Below, in pieces: positions 25,561-38,316 of a stretch of DNA of 64,000 nt (positions within the stretch are counted from its first letter, which is position 1; each line of letters begins with the position of its first letter). Both the position numbers and the translations under genes were made by a program. The stretch spans positions 11,118,501-11,182,500 of the forward strand of contig OX940862.1 in NCBI GenBank assembly GCA_954871525.1, given 5' to 3'. This DNA comes from Parietaria judaica (lineage: Eukaryota; Streptophyta; Magnoliopsida; Rosales; Urticaceae). Under the pieces are notes generated by a model. That model had not been told where the DNA came from. It saw only the letters and a list, made by a program, of their open reading frames with translations, and did not search any database.

Positions 25561-25974
25561 AAATAATCCCTCGAACTCTTTTGTTTACTTAGATCCGACT
25601 TATCACTACGAATCAAATTACTCTTTCAATTATTTTGATAATCACTTTGTTCTCTAAACTCATCACTTGCTCACATATTCATTAAATATTTGAATTTTTT
25701 AAATATTGACCGGTTTTTAGTCAAACAAGATTAAAGAGGTGTTTATAGGTTGCGTAAGATGTTAAACTAACACACAGTGATAAGTTTAGAGGTATTAACG
25801 AATTACTAATCAAGAAATAAACCGATGGAGTTACGTGTTCCGTTCGGATTGATTAATATGTAATTTACTTCCGAATTGTTTTAAATTTAGAGGCGTTATC
25901 AAAAACCTATTCACAAAAAATAATTTAAATTTATATATAGTTTTTCAGATATTTTTATGTCGCGGAGGTCAAAC

Positions 25975-26040
25975 ACTGCTTCAAGCTTCAAGATACAAGT
26001 TCAATTGCTCAACCACTGTAACTAGTCCTTATGGAGTCCT
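25975..26040 (-). repeat. tRNA-derived SINE-like fragment
   Basis: On the minus strand it reads TAGTTACAGTGGTTGAGCAA, then TTGAACTTGTATC. This matches the pieces in the DUF1635 intron and at 5025-5062. Confidence 0.4.
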
Positions 26041-26322
26041 AGACCCGTTTCGTAGCTTTAAGACATAATGAGTCCGAAAAACGAGGTACGAGTAGCTTGA
26101 AGCACAAGAAAAGCAAGAAATGAATAATGTTACCTATATTAAAAAAGAGGAAGAGAGTTCCTTGTTACAAAAACAACACATATATTCATTCATTCATTCA
26201 TCTTCTTTCTATATTAAGTCAGTCATAACCTTTAAGACCAAAGAACAAAAAGAATAGCCACTTTCCCAAGTGGAACCAAAATATTTAACAAAAAAAGACA
26301 ATACAAAATCAAAGGAAAATAA

Positions 26323-28510
26323 TCAGCTAACCAGCACCATCTCGTCGCCCATCTGAGCCTGCGCCGCCACCGCTTCCAGCTTCTGCCACGTCATCTCTCT
26401 CTGGGCTGACAGATCCCGCGCCCGGTTTTCTTTGTCCGTGTACTGCCTTTCGCACTCTTCGAACAACTCTGAGTCCATTTCCTGAAACATCCTTTGGACG
26501 TTTGCGGTCAAACCGTTAATGGTTTGGTTCCAGTGGCCTCGGATGTTCTTTTCCAAGGCTTCGTAGATCAATGGAAGAATCACGTCTCGGTGCTGCGCAA
26601 TTAGGCCGACGATGTGTTCATTGTTCCAGAAATAGAGCGCTCGTTCCGCAACCTGTTGGGGAAACATATTTTGTGTGAGAACCATAATCCAGATTTATTA
26701 GATAAAATTGGTCAACACTCTAATCATCGAAAAACAATAAAATATGGAGAAGAGATAATCTGAAAATTACTAAAGTTACTTTGATTGAGCATTCTTGCCT
26801 ATTCCTATTATATGTTTATGTTGACATGTTGTTATTAGAACTCATCAGCGATATCATAATCAACGAGTGAAAATCGAAAGATTATATTTTTAATTAAGTG
26901 CGTGCAAAAACAACTGCAGTTACTTTGATTAATACTCGGAGAACTGTGAGCATAAGCGTTATACACTCCGATAAGATCCGGGATTGAAATACAATACAAT
27001 TCGACTGACGGGAATTCCCTAGAAACATAATTTTCTTCTGGCAATTTGGCTAACCTAAGCATGGTCCGGCCCATCAGGTCGTAACCCTTTGTTATACTCA
27101 AGAGATCTTCAGCTAATGAAAGAGTAAGCTAATAATCATTCACAAAGTTTAATCTCTCGCTCCTGTTATAAAAACTCCTATGTTACGAAGTCGATTTTGG
27201 GATCATAGTTCGTACCAAGAAATGAAGTAGTAACTTAAGTTTTAAGCAAAAAGACATGAACTTGGTAATACTGAACATATCCAAACTATCACCACTCAAA
27301 TTCTCAAGCATTCACACACAAACTTTTAAGTAAATTTTGCATATTTAACGGAAAAGACATGAGCTTGTTAATGAACCTGGAAGTGTGGGCTGTTGAGACA
27401 TCTCCCGATCTGTCGGAAAAGCGGAATCATGCATCGTTGGAATTCTGCGGGCTGGGTTCCTTCCAAAACCTCTTCCAACTCCCCCAGAAACAGGATCTCC
27501 TTCTGGCAATTCGTGACCGGCCAATACTTTAACAATCCCCGGATCACCGTATCCGCCAATTTGTAATCTTTCTCGACGAACTGCGTGATGCAGTACGACA
27601 ACGGCTGGTGGTACACCGCGATCGACTTCGGCTTGTGGAGCGGGATAAGCGCCCGGCAGAGGAACAGCTTGTGCTCCTCCTTCATCGGCAACGCGAAACC
27701 GTTGATCACACTCCCTAAGATCTCCAGCAACTCCGCAACCCCGCAGTGCCGCTCGGTCTCAAAGATAAACCGATAGAATATGTTGTTGATCGCCTTTCTA
27801 ATAAACGGCCTGTGCACCATGAACTTTCCGTAAACCCGGTGCAGAATCGTCTTCAGATACTCGCGCTCCCGCAGATCCTCGGAGTCGAAGAGCTCGAGCA
27901 ACCTCAGGACGAAGACGTGATCAATGTACTTCTTGGCGATTCTAGTGTCGGTCTCGGAGGAGACGAGGTACCTGAGGAGGAGCTCGTAGACGATTTGCAG
28001 GTGCGGCCAGGAGGGCTCGAGGTAGGGCTCGTCGTCCTCGGGATCGGCCCCGTCGGAGCCGGTGTTCTCGTGCGCGGCCGGGGGGAGGCACCGGAAGACG
28101 TTGGCGGAGACCATCCGCACGAGCTCCTCCTGCATCGCCTCGTTGAGCTTGCACGATCCGGCCTGGATGAAATCGACGAGCTCCAGCAGCGTCTGGCGCT
28201 TGATCTCCTTCTCCCTCACGCCCTTGAGCGTGTCGGAGAAGTCGCACTGGAAGCAGCACACCAGGAGCTTGCGCATGAACAGCACCGGCCGCTCCGCCAC
28301 CGCCACGTCGCGCAGGAACGGCAGGATCTCGATGGCGCCCGTCGGCGCCGGCGCGGGCGCCGCCGCTGCAGCCGCGGAGAGCGACTCCGGCGAGCCGGCG
28401 CCGCGCGAGGCGTGGTTGACGGTGACGGTGTTGAAGGGCTGGCCGTACGCCGAATCGCCGGATTCGGCCTTCGATTTGCGGTTGCCCCGCTTCATGAATT
28501 TGTTCAGCAT
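26323..28510 (-). CDS. PP2A regulatory subunit B' (B56 family)
   Basis: This is the substrate-targeting subunit of protein phosphatase 2A. Two exons: 27377-28510 (378 codons) and 26323-26652, joined in phase 0 at [12 protein letters not shown], giving 487 residues, normal for plant B'. The N-terminus ([14 protein letters not shown]) is followed by an Ala/Pro-rich low-complexity stretch. The B56 HEAT-like core then follows: [58 protein letters not shown]-type sequence (here [19 protein letters not shown]), [18 protein letters not shown] and [19 protein letters not shown]. The 5' half of exon 1 is GC-rich, which creates long antisense open frames. The intron is 724 bp. A (GAA)n tract lies in the upstream flank near 28753-28773. 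Confidence 0.95.
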
Positions 28511-29486
28511 CGCGTAACCCTAATTAGAAATACTCAGATATATCTATATATGTGTATACGTATATATCTATACGTTCGTGTACAGATACAGAGAGAGGAG
28601 GGGTTGATTGTTGGATTGGTTAGGTCACATTTGAGGGGATGATCGGCGAGGGAAAAGGGTGTTTGGGAGGCGAGAAAATGGATGGGAAAATGGGGAATCT
28701 GGGGAAAGTGAGAATGGATTGGGATGAAGAATCGTCGAGTGTTAAGTAGAAAGAAGAAGAAGAAGAAGAAGAACGAGAAAGAAAGAAAGCTACAATTTTT
28801 ATTTTTGTTTTGTCCGAAAATATAAATAAATAAAAAAAGATTAATTACAATATTATGTGTCTAATGATCTCGTTTTCAACCTTAACTTTATGTGATTTGT
28901 TGTAATGAAACTAAATTAATTTGCTCCGACTCAACACGTGGAGTGCAATTCGTGTGGTTATTTGTTGATAAGTTATCAAATTTAAGAGATTATGTTTCAT
29001 TAATTATTTATCTATTTATATGATCTAGTATTTATTCAATGCTCCTGAAATATTATTATTATTATATACTACGATTATATTTGTTTAATTTAAATCCCAA
29101 TGCAACATCGAGATCTCTTTCAATCTCAAATTAACTTTATAAATTAAATACAGCAAGAACAAAAAAAAGTAATTTAAAATTCTTGGGAGTTTGAGATAAC
29201 CACAATTTAGGGTAGAAATGAGATAAGTTTATTATTGATTATTAGAATAATAGTTAAAGGATATTTGATGAAAAACAAGGGACACAAAAACCTTATCTAT
29301 GAAAAGCTTATCATCATCAAGGTTGATTGTTTGTTAAATGTCTCAACACAAAAAACATTTACATAACTTGAGGTGTTTCAGGTTTCTACATCAAACGACG
29401 CAAAACGCAAATTCTAGTTTTAGCTTTGACCCGAAGCCACATCCTCACTCGGAGACGACATCATCAACCGGAACCCTATCCACGGC
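28511..29486. other. 5' flank of PP2A B' and 3' flank of KTF1
   Basis: Both neighbours are on the minus strand. The part near 28511-28800 is the 5' UTR or promoter of the B' gene, with a GAA-type microsatellite. The rest is AT-rich. No gene was seen. Confidence 0.6.
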
Positions 29487-29637
29487 TTACCATCCTCCTG
29501 TGGAGCCGCCAGATTTGTCTGTTCCCTTACCCCACGGGTCGCTCGGTCCGCTTTCAGAGGCACTCGCTTTGGAAGCTGCACCGGAGTTCCCAGCATTTCC
29601 CCAGCCTCCGCTTTCTCCGGCGCTCGGGGCACCAGTA
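29487..29637 (-). pseudogene. Out-of-frame continuation of the KTF1 WG-repeat tail
   Basis: Past the G8 run, a neighbouring frame continues the same style for about 50 residues (SDTGAPSAGESGGWGNAGNS, later GPSDPWGKGTDKSGGSTGGW) and ends in TAA at 29487. With seven Gs it would be in frame with the main exon. Either the assembly has one G too many, or this allele ends about 50 residues early. Confidence 0.7.
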
Positions 29638-32600
29638 TCACTTCCCCCCCCAACCACCTGCTTGTGCGGTCTGTCCTTTAGTGTCTGCTGAGTCAGTATT
29701 GTTTCCCCAACCGCTGGTTCCCGAGGATTTAGCACTATTTCCCCAGCCTCCACTACCCTGATCGGCCGCTGTCTGGCTTGCCTTTTGGGACCCACCCGCT
29801 GAGTCAGCATTGCTGCCCCAACCACCGCCTCCAGAGGATTTGGTGTTGTTTCCCCAGCCTCCTGCGGCGCTCGGGCTGTCGGTTTCTTTTCCCCAACCGC
29901 CAGCTTGCGAAGTTTGTCCTCCTTTAAAGCCAGCTATCGGGCTCGCCCAGTCGGACCCACCGGAAGCACCGGCTGAGTCAGCATTGTTGTTGCCCCAACC
30001 ACCGGATCCCAAGGATTTGGCATTGTTTCCCCACCCTCCTCCACCGCTTGAACCCGCTTCTCCTTTAGAGCCACCGGAAGCACCCGCTGAGCCAGCATTG
30101 GTGCCCCAACCACCGCCTCCAGAACTCGAGTCGGTTCCTTTGCCCCACCCACCGGACTGCGTGGTTGAACTCGATCCCCAGCCTCCAGAATTCGGGGCGG
30201 CTACTTCGTCTTTGCCCACCATCGAGCTTTTCCAACCCGAGTCTTGGCTTCGCCAGCCTCCACCGGAACCCGAGCCATTCCCTTTGCTCCAACCCCCGCC
30301 ATTATCATTGTTTCCATCTTTGTTCCCCCATGAACTCCCACCGGAACCCCGACCACTCCAACCCCCACCTTCTCCATCCCTTCTTCCTCCTCCATAACCC
30401 CCTCGGTCTGATCCACCTCTACCGCCAAAACCGCCTCGGTCTGATCGGCCTCGACCACGGAAGCCACCTCTGTCCCCACCGCGGCCGCCAAAGCCGCCTC
30501 TGTCCCCTCCCCGGCCGCCAAATCCGCCTCTTTCGCCACCTCGATCACCATAGTCCCGACCACCTCTACCTCGAAAACTGCCTCTGTCACCACCCCTGCC
30601 TCTATAATTCCCTGAACCTCCTCCCCAGCTGGGGGTATCATCTGTACTACCAGAGTTCCAATTACCTTTGTTGCCCCCCCAAGAAGATTCTCGATTTCCG
30701 CCACTGTTGCTTTTGTTTCCCCAAGCAGAACCTTGGGCGTCATCACCGCCTCCGGATCCAGAGTTCCAGTCGCTTTTCTTTCCCCAATTTGAACCCTGAT
30801 CAGCGCCGGCGCCGCCCGAATCAGAATTAAAATTGTTCTTCTTTCCCCAAGCGGAGTTTCGATCAGCGCCGGAGCCACCCGAGTCGGAGTTCCAGCTGCT
30901 TTTCTTTCCCCAACCTAAATTCTGATCCACACTGGCACCACCCGAATCAGAATTAAAATTGCTCTTCTTTCCCCAAGCTTCATCAGCGCCAGAGTCGGAA
31001 TTCTGATTGCTTTTCTTTCCCCAAGCAGAATTTTGCTCAGCTCCCGAGCCACCAGATTCCATATTCTGATTGCTTTTAGCACCCCAAGCAGAATCTTGAT
31101 TTCCGTCAGAGGCACCGGATCCCAAGTTCTGATTACTTTTTTTGCCCCACGCAGAATCTTGGTTCTCATCAGAGCCACCGGCACCTAAGTTCAAATTACT
31201 TTTTTTGCCCCAAGCTGAATCTCGGTTTTCATCAAAGCCACTAGATCCTGAATTTTGATTACTTTTATCACCCCAAGCTGAATCTTGTTTTTCATCAGAG
31301 CCACCAAATCCCGCATTTTGATTACTTTTTTTGCCCCAAGCGGAATCTTGATTTTCATCAGAGCCACCAGATCCTGAGTTCTGATTACTTTTTTTGCCCC
31401 AAGCTGAGTCTTGCTTTTCATCAGACCAAGCAGATCCCGAGTTTTGATTACTTTTTTTACCCCAAACTGAATCTTGATTTCCATCCGAGTTACAGGGTTC
31501 CAAGTTTTGATTACTTTTTTTGCCCCAAGCAGTAGTTTGATCACCACCAAAGCCGCCTGATCCCGAGTTCGGGTTACTTTTAGTCCCCCAACCAGAATCT
31601 TGATCGCCACTGGAGCCACCAAATCCCGGATTCTGATTACTTTTATTTCCCCAAGCGGAATCCTGACTTCCACCAGCGTCACCGGCCTCAGAACCCATGT
31701 TACTTTTCTTGCCCCAACCTGAATCTTTCTTTTCATCCGTGCCCCAACTATCCACTTTGTTGTCGGCAACATTCTTTCCTTTGCCCCAGGCATCATCTGA
31801 CGGTTTCTCAGACCCAATTTTTGAACTGTTTCCCCACGCGTCTTCAGCATTTTCAACAGACCCTTTCTGAGCGACTTTGCTTCCCCAACCATCTGCCACA
31901 TCTGTACATGAGTTAAAACTTAAAAGTTATAACAATCAATCAAATATATCTAAATATATATTGCATCGTATCAATACCCGCTTCAGCACCGCTACTAGAA
32001 CCAAAAGGATTTGAACCGGAATCTGGTTGAGCCTGCGATAGAAAATAACTTTACGTTTTTAAGACAGCATTTAAAGAGCTGGCAATATGTAAACCTTCTA
32101 AATGCGAGCATTAAATTCCTGCAGACAAAGTAGATGGTACAAGTTCAGGACAAACCGAGAAGCCAGCGGCAGGCGTATTGCCCCATGAGCTCCTACAAGA
32201 ATAACCATTCCAGTATTTACATTCGATAAAGCATATATTAGCTCTAGATTTCGAGGCAAGATCCTTTATGTTTTCCTATTATCAATAAAATTTCACTAGA
32301 GAAAAAACAAATTTTTTTATGATAGTAAAAATTCCAATCCTAGAGAATTTCAAATTAAATTTTACCCTTCTGTGGATACGCCCACCGCATTCCAACCATC
32401 ACTGTCGCCAGATTTAACGGCTCCAGCAGCCCAGTCTTAAAGAAAAAAAGACGAAAAAGTATGTCAAATTCCATGAACAATCGAACTGCAAAAAAATATT
32501 TATTATTTTGCATTAGACTCGTTAAACAAGAAGAAAGTGAACGGATTAACCTGTAGAGCCTCCATCATTCCCAAGCAAGTCAAATGGTTTAAAAGAACTG

Positions 32601-35600
32601 GATTCAGGATCGTCGCTTTAGAAGGAAATAAAAAGCGCTTCAGAGAAGTTATTTCCAACAGGAAACAAAAGCTAGTTTTCAGAGAACTACTTTTATTAGG
32701 GAGATTACCTTGATGATGTGATGGGAATTCGCTTTTGAACCTCAGACAAGTGCTCGTTTTTAACTGCATAGTACAACATGTTAAGGTGCTAAACATGAAC
32801 TGTAATTGACTTCATTTGAAAACCGATTTTAATGAAAAACTGAAGTAATGAGCAGATTAATTATATATTTCGAAGAAGAAAAAATACCGAATATTCTGGT
32901 TGTCAAACTTGCGGTGAACCGGTTTTTAGTTTCCAATAATATTTCATTACTATGGTAAAATAAACAAACCTGTAAGGACCTTCTGCTTTGAATCAAGTTT
33001 GACTGTAACTTCAGAGCGCCGTATAGCTAATACACGGCAGAGGTAGCCTTTCAAAGGTCCCACTCGGATTCTCAACATTTGACCAATGGAATATATACTA
33101 TCATCAGCTTGATTAACTGCGATCAAGGCACATAATCAGAAACCTAAATGTGAGATTTGTGCAAATATCAATGATCATAATTCAAAGGCATACATACAAT
33201 TACGTGTACTCCCCCTTTCTTCAAACTGTTTTTCAGGTGATAGAGGGGTTTTCGGTGATGAGGGAGTTTCATCGAAAGCCGCAAAACCTGATTCGCCACC
33301 CTGAAACAAAGAGAAAATATTAACGCGTACATATAAAAGAATAAATTCATTGACCAAGATGAACATTAGATCCCCACCTTTTCCTTACTAATCTCGAGAG
33401 AAATCTTAACTTTCTCACATATTACAGATCTACAGCAGAAATAACCCCCATATTCTTCTTCTTCACTCCCATCATAAAAGAAAACTGTCCCTCGATAGAT
33501 AAATTTAACAATTCCTTGCTTGCCCTGTGAAATACGAGAGACGAGAGTATAAACTTCTCACATCTCTATATGATAAGTCAACTGCTTTCACAAGAAATGG
33601 GCGCCAAATGTCACACCTCAAACGGTCCTTCTTTAACCTTGACAGTATCATTGACATATATGGCATTCGATCGGTGATCTGAGGCAGTAAATTTCAAGTT
33701 GGACGGTCCAGGTTTTAACTCTTTTTCTGTTAAGAACACCACTAGAGGACCTTCTGGTCCCTTCTTCAAAATCTAAAATGACACAAAGGGGTAGATATGT
33801 AAATGAGCATGATCATGATCAAATCTAAGGGAATCTAAGAACATTAATAAAATGAATACCTTGTAAGTATCACCTTTCTCTTTCTCCATGCCTATAATAA
33901 CTCCAAAATCTGCTCGGCTGCAGCACAAAAACAATGAAATTAAAAAATAAAAATAAAAAGTAATTGGCATCGATACCCCGTGCATTTTGTTAAATTATGC
34001 ATTTTGAACTTTTGATTAGGTCACTTTTCCCACGGCGCAATTGTGACCTTAACTTTTAATCTTTTATTTCGGTGTAAGAATCCTCCTACGAATGAAATTT
34101 AAGAGGGGTTGATGCCGACATAAAAAAACCAATTAGATCAACGTTCAGTACTTGTACTTGCCACATAAAAGTAGGAAAACTCACCCAAAACACACAAGAT
34201 CATGAACTTGGAAACGATTTTCCAAAGCAGGCCCCGAGGAACTTTCTCCTTTCTCAAGCGCATTAGCTTGCTTGGTGACCTGACTTTTCTTTTTTTGATC
34301 ACCGTAGAGCTGAGAAAGCCACTCTCTATTCTCTGATTCATCGGTCTCAGATGCCTCAAACTTGAGCAACTCATCCTCTGATGGCTTAACTCCCCAGCAA
34401 ATTAACGAATCAATGGGTATTCTCTTGTACAAAAATCCGTTCTTGAACATCATACCACCAAGAAACTCAACCGCCTTCTGCGTTTCACGATCAAGCTTCT
34501 TCGAAATAAGAGGGCGGAATTCTCTACAGACATTATTAGCATGTAGGTTAACAATATTAGAGTTTCTTTCTTTTAAGAAAAAAAAAAGGTAAATTAGAAA
34601 ATTACTCAAGTTCACTTGCACTAATCAATCGTGCTGGTGGAGGAGTGGATGTTCTCTTAGCAGTAGCTCCATCACCCTACAAAGCATTTCAAACTCAAAT
34701 CGAGAAAAATTTCGAGGTGTTGTATCACAATGACAAAGATAAAGTTCTCAATCCAACATACTTAACTGCAGTTAAAATTAGCTAGGTAATGAAAGACACA
34801 TTTTCAGTGATAAACATGATATTCAATTGCAGTTATTCTTCACTAGAAAAAGAAAAGGGGGGATGATGAGTACAAATTTTTCGGCAAGCGCTGAGAGATC
34901 AATTCTTGGTATCAGCTTTACTGTTGCTCTTTTCATTTTTTTGTTCACACCCACGATCTGCAAATGTAAAATCCCAATAAACATAATACCCTTATAATTT
35001 TCGCTCTTCAAAAATAAAATTTCAACTCTTCACAAAATACCTGTCCAAGGTCACCCTTGTAAGTTCCACTCTTCACACGGACCCACGTGCCTTCAGCAAC
35101 CTCTTTGTACTCAGTTCGAAAAGAGAGCAAGCTAGAAACTTCATCCCTTGGAACCACCATTACTCGGGTAGCATATATACCACTCAGCCCAGTACATGCC
35201 TGAAATATGTAGAAATATCAAAATTTAGGGATTTTTTTTTTTTTTTTTATAACAACAGCCAATTCTGTATAAGATGTAATTCATAATTAATCAATGATAT
35301 TCAGAAATCGTCATCACAAGAAATACAAAAATATTCTCACTTCCTCGGTGATTGAAAAGAGTTATATTCGCTGCTAAATCCACAACATTATCAGCCTCAT
35401 AAAAAATGGAAATAAAATAAAAAAAGATGAATAAGAAAAGATACCTCATTAATGTCGGATTGTTTGTCGGCTTCTATAAATATAAAACCTTTAACCTGCT
35501 CAACAAAAAATGCAGATACTATCTGCATTTTGGCTCCTATCAATTTCAAGTCAACACACTTCTGCATCAGACAGAACGTTAAATACTTCTCACGTCCAAC

Positions 35601-36713
35601 CTACAAAAAAGAACGAATTTCGTTTCAACGACAGAGAGAATATTTAGCTCAAGAAGTGAGAATTATCATTAAAAATCCAAAAGAAGTTCACATACCCCAC
35701 ATTTGACTTTCCAGATTGTTGGGTCGCTCTCTTTTGGCATAGCTAAACTTCTTTTCAAGTTTTTGTTCTCACAATCTTCAGCATATGCAGCTAATCCAGG
35801 ACGGCTTTTGAATTTCTCTTCCATCATTCTATCAAACTCTGCCTCGCTTATTTCCTCCTCCTTGGGAATAAACGGAGTGCTAAAGGACTTCCCTGATTCA
35901 CTCGCGATGTGTGGTTCCGGCTCATTGTTGATAAAATCTACCAACAGTTAAAAAAAAAATAAGACACAAGCTTCGAGTCGATTTCACACAGCAGCTCAAG
36001 TAAATGATGAGCCCATATCAAATAAACGCATTTACGCAGGATCTAACAGGTTCATAAAACGCAATGCAGCACAAGATTCTAGCGTATACCGATTTGCTTC
36101 TTTAAAATGTTAACAAGGTTGTCAAAATCAGTGCATCACTACATCAACATGCATGCACGAGCTTTCTTCTCATTCATACACATTGCAGTGAAGAAACATA
36201 TCAAATAGCTCACTCAAGCCAACTCTTACAGCTCCATGAAAGCCATACATTAGCTTGTATTTGAGCTTTGTCACCAATAAATTCGCACCTTGTACGAAAC
36301 CTCCAATCAAGCATGCTATCTCAAAACTAAAATCGAAACGACACTTCAAAAATTCCACAAAATGATACCTAAAACCTAGCATTTTCAGACACGAACTTTG
36401 CCATTTCCGTGAAATTCGAAGCTCGAAAACCCTGAACCGGAAGGGAAATCCGAAACGAAACGGAACAAAAAAGATCAAGCGAGAGCACGAAGGAGGACAA
36501 TCGCGTACCATCACCAGACTCGTACTCATCGGAGCCAGCTTCAGCGGCGGAGTCGTCGAAGAACCTCAAAACCCTAGGGTCGGTCTTCCTTCGGCCACCG
36601 GCGCCTGAGGAGTCCTTCCCGGAGGAATCTCGCTTCCGCTTGCTACCGGCGGAAGAGTCATCTCCGGCGACGGCTTTTCCCTTGCCCTTGTGGGCCACTC
36701 CTTTGAGCCCCAT
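29638..36713 (-). CDS. KTF1: KTF1/SPT5-like (RDM3), WG/GW-repeat factor of RNA-directed DNA methylation
   Basis: KTF1 binds AGO4 and scaffold transcripts of RNA polymerase V in RNA-directed DNA methylation. About 18 exons were read. The first are 36509-36713, 35696-35937, 35445-35600, 35041-35199, 34874-34957, 34606-34676, 34185-34523, 33860-33917, 33617-33772, 33378-33524, 33204-33300 and 32970-33116; smaller ones follow, and the last is about 29638-31901. The N-terminus is acidic and nuclear-type (GSKRKRDSSGKD, FFDDSAAEAGSDEYESGD). An NGN domain follows (GREKYLTFCLMQK, AFFVEQVKGFIFIEA), then KOW segments (EGTWVRVKSGTYKGDLGQ, GKQGIVKFIYRGTVFF, RIRVGPLKGYLCRV). The final exon encodes tandem 17-20 residue units around AWGKKSNQN, an RGG-rich block, then GGWG repeats: the AGO hook. 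The frame closes right after a G8 run at 29644-29651; see the tail entry. Confidence 0.92.
29660..31900 (-). repeat. Tandem coding repeats (WG/GW and RGG) in KTF1's last exon
   Basis: Between about 30960 and 31700 a unit of roughly 50-65 bp encodes variants of GGSDENQDSAWGKKSNQNSG. The best preserved consecutive copies are at 31080-31500. Between about 30390 and 30600 it changes to RGG-type units (GGRGGDRGGF). The 3' part (29640-30300) has looser GGWGNN units. All units keep the frame, as expected for selection on the AGO-binding surface. Confidence 0.85.
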
Positions 36714-37349
36714 TGCAATGCGCGAGGTTTTCTCAAGCAACCATGGAAACGAGAGAGAGAGAGAGAGAGAGAGAGAGGGTTTCTTGTTTCAATTTCTGGA
36801 ATCAGAAATGGTTTTTGGGAGTAGTGGCAACGAAAGGTCACTGATCACAACAATTTGTAATTTGACAGTTCTACCCTTTCTGTTTCGTAATTTTTAATTG
36901 CATTATAATTTATAAATTTATTTTTTTATATAAATTCTAATTTTGTAAAATATGTTTTTTATTATAAACAGAAAAAGATACTTTATTATTAAAATGAGTG
37001 AAAAATCAATAAGTTGGGAGGATGTAAAAAAAAAAACTTCAAAAGTAAGTGTTTGTTTTAGCTTCAACGGTATTTTTGTTTAAAATTAAAAATCGAGAGT
37101 ATGAAAGTAAAATTCTCTAAAATCATTTTCTAAAATATATATCTTATTAGATTCAAGCAAATGAGATTACGTACGTCACTGTAATCATTTTCCATACTTC
37201 TATTCTAACACTTATGATTAACATAAGTTAAAGGAATACAAGAACAAATCATATCCATAATCAACCAAGTAAATTACATGAGAAATTTATTAGGATTAAA
37301 ATGAAAAGAATGTAACAAGTGCTTCGGTCCAAGTAATCTGAAACGCGAC
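36714..37349. other. KTF1 5' flank and downstream of P450 pseudogene
   Basis: It holds a (GA)n microsatellite at about 36749-36777, probably in the KTF1 5' UTR, then AT-rich DNA. No gene was seen. Confidence 0.6.
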
Positions 37350-38316
37350 GTAACAGAAATCTCACGGCCTCCGAAACGGGACGGCCCTTAAGTGCAAACC
37401 GTTTTTCATCATAACGCTCACCCCGAAGAGCTCCGTCATGTCGAGATCCGCGCCGGCCGCTAGACGCCTAGAGGAGCTGTGCGAGGACGAGCTCGACCTG
37501 GGCCAAGGCGAACGACATTCCCGGGCACATCCTCCACCCGGCCCCGAAAGGCGTGAACTCGAAGTCGCCTCCCTTGAAGTCAACCGGGCTGTCCGCAAAC
37601 CTCTCCGGGACGAAACTCTGGGCGTCGTCCCAATAATAAATTTAAAATTATAAAATTACATATTAAGTGAGCATCTACTAATTATAACTCTAGTACTAAA
37701 CATTTAATCTCAAATATGCAAATATATTAGTTATCATATGGTCTTTTAATCTCTATACGTCTTTATCTAATTATGAAAATCCCGACGCCGCACGAGTTCC
37801 TTCCTTCCATCATGGCTGAAATCAACGCCTTGGTGCTGAACGCTGATCTGGATAACGCCGAGCTCGTGAACTCCACCGATTGGGACGACGCGACGAGGAT
37901 TCGCGCCTCGTCTTCACGGATGGACGAGATCCTGGGGACGCTGAGCAACTCGTTGACGCTTATTTTCCGCATCTTCTTCCCGTACGGGGCGAAGGCGATG
38001 TCTAGATTGCCGACTTGAAATGAGGCCTCTGCGCGAAAGCGAGGTCGTGCGTCTTCATGATTTCTCTCGCCATGTCCGGGGACGAGACGACGAGAGTGGA
38101 GACTTCGCCCAATTTGAGGTGCATCAGAGGCCCATATTTACGCGAAAGATCTCGGAGAGTTCGGTGCGGTAATGATCCGATCAAGTTTCCGATAATCGGA
38201 AGCTGCATCGGACCCGGCGGTAGCTTGGAAGATGACCTTCTTTTCAAATAAAGAGAGAAAAGCATCGAAAGGAGGATGATGGGGATGAGAATGATCGAGG
38301 AAAGTTGGAGCTCCAT
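37350..38316 (-). pseudogene. CYP71-type cytochrome P450 pseudogene (copy a)
   Basis: The 5' part from the ATG at 38316 encodes [20 protein letters not shown], then [15 protein letters not shown], and [20 protein letters not shown] up to AFAQRPHF, where it runs into a stop. Pieces of the middle of exon 1 follow with several internal deletions (37770-38020, matching DMAFAPYG and REDEARILV segments of copy c). After about 140 bp of unrelated AT-rich DNA, only the 3' third of exon 2 remains (37350-37620, matching the heme-binding end [15 protein letters not shown] of copy c). The I-helix and K-helix parts are missing. It is clearly non-functional, and closest to copy c at 42365-45305. Confidence 0.85.

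Larger units (their letters stand above)
24989..26322. other. Intergenic between convergent genes
   Basis: It holds the 3' ends of the pectate lyase (+) and PP2A B' (-) genes, a poly-A run near 25047-25062, and two tRNA-like SINE pieces. The small frame at 25189-25401 has no recognisable domain and is not called. Confidence 0.6.

Noticed and set aside
26835..27101. 88-codon minus-strand frame
   Set aside because: It lies inside the PP2A B' intron, and the flanking exons join in phase without it.
27746..28642. 298-codon plus-strand open frame over PP2A B'
   Set aside because: Antisense shadow of a GC-rich conserved exon; no domain resemblance.
30960..31700. Regular repeats suggesting a CRISPR-like array
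   Set aside because: The units are coding repeats in frame within a plant exon, with no unique spacers of fixed length.
29810..31901. Several long Pro- or Lys/Ile-rich frames over the KTF1 repeat exon
   Set aside because: They are other-frame readings of the WG repeat; the WG frame is the one matching the family.
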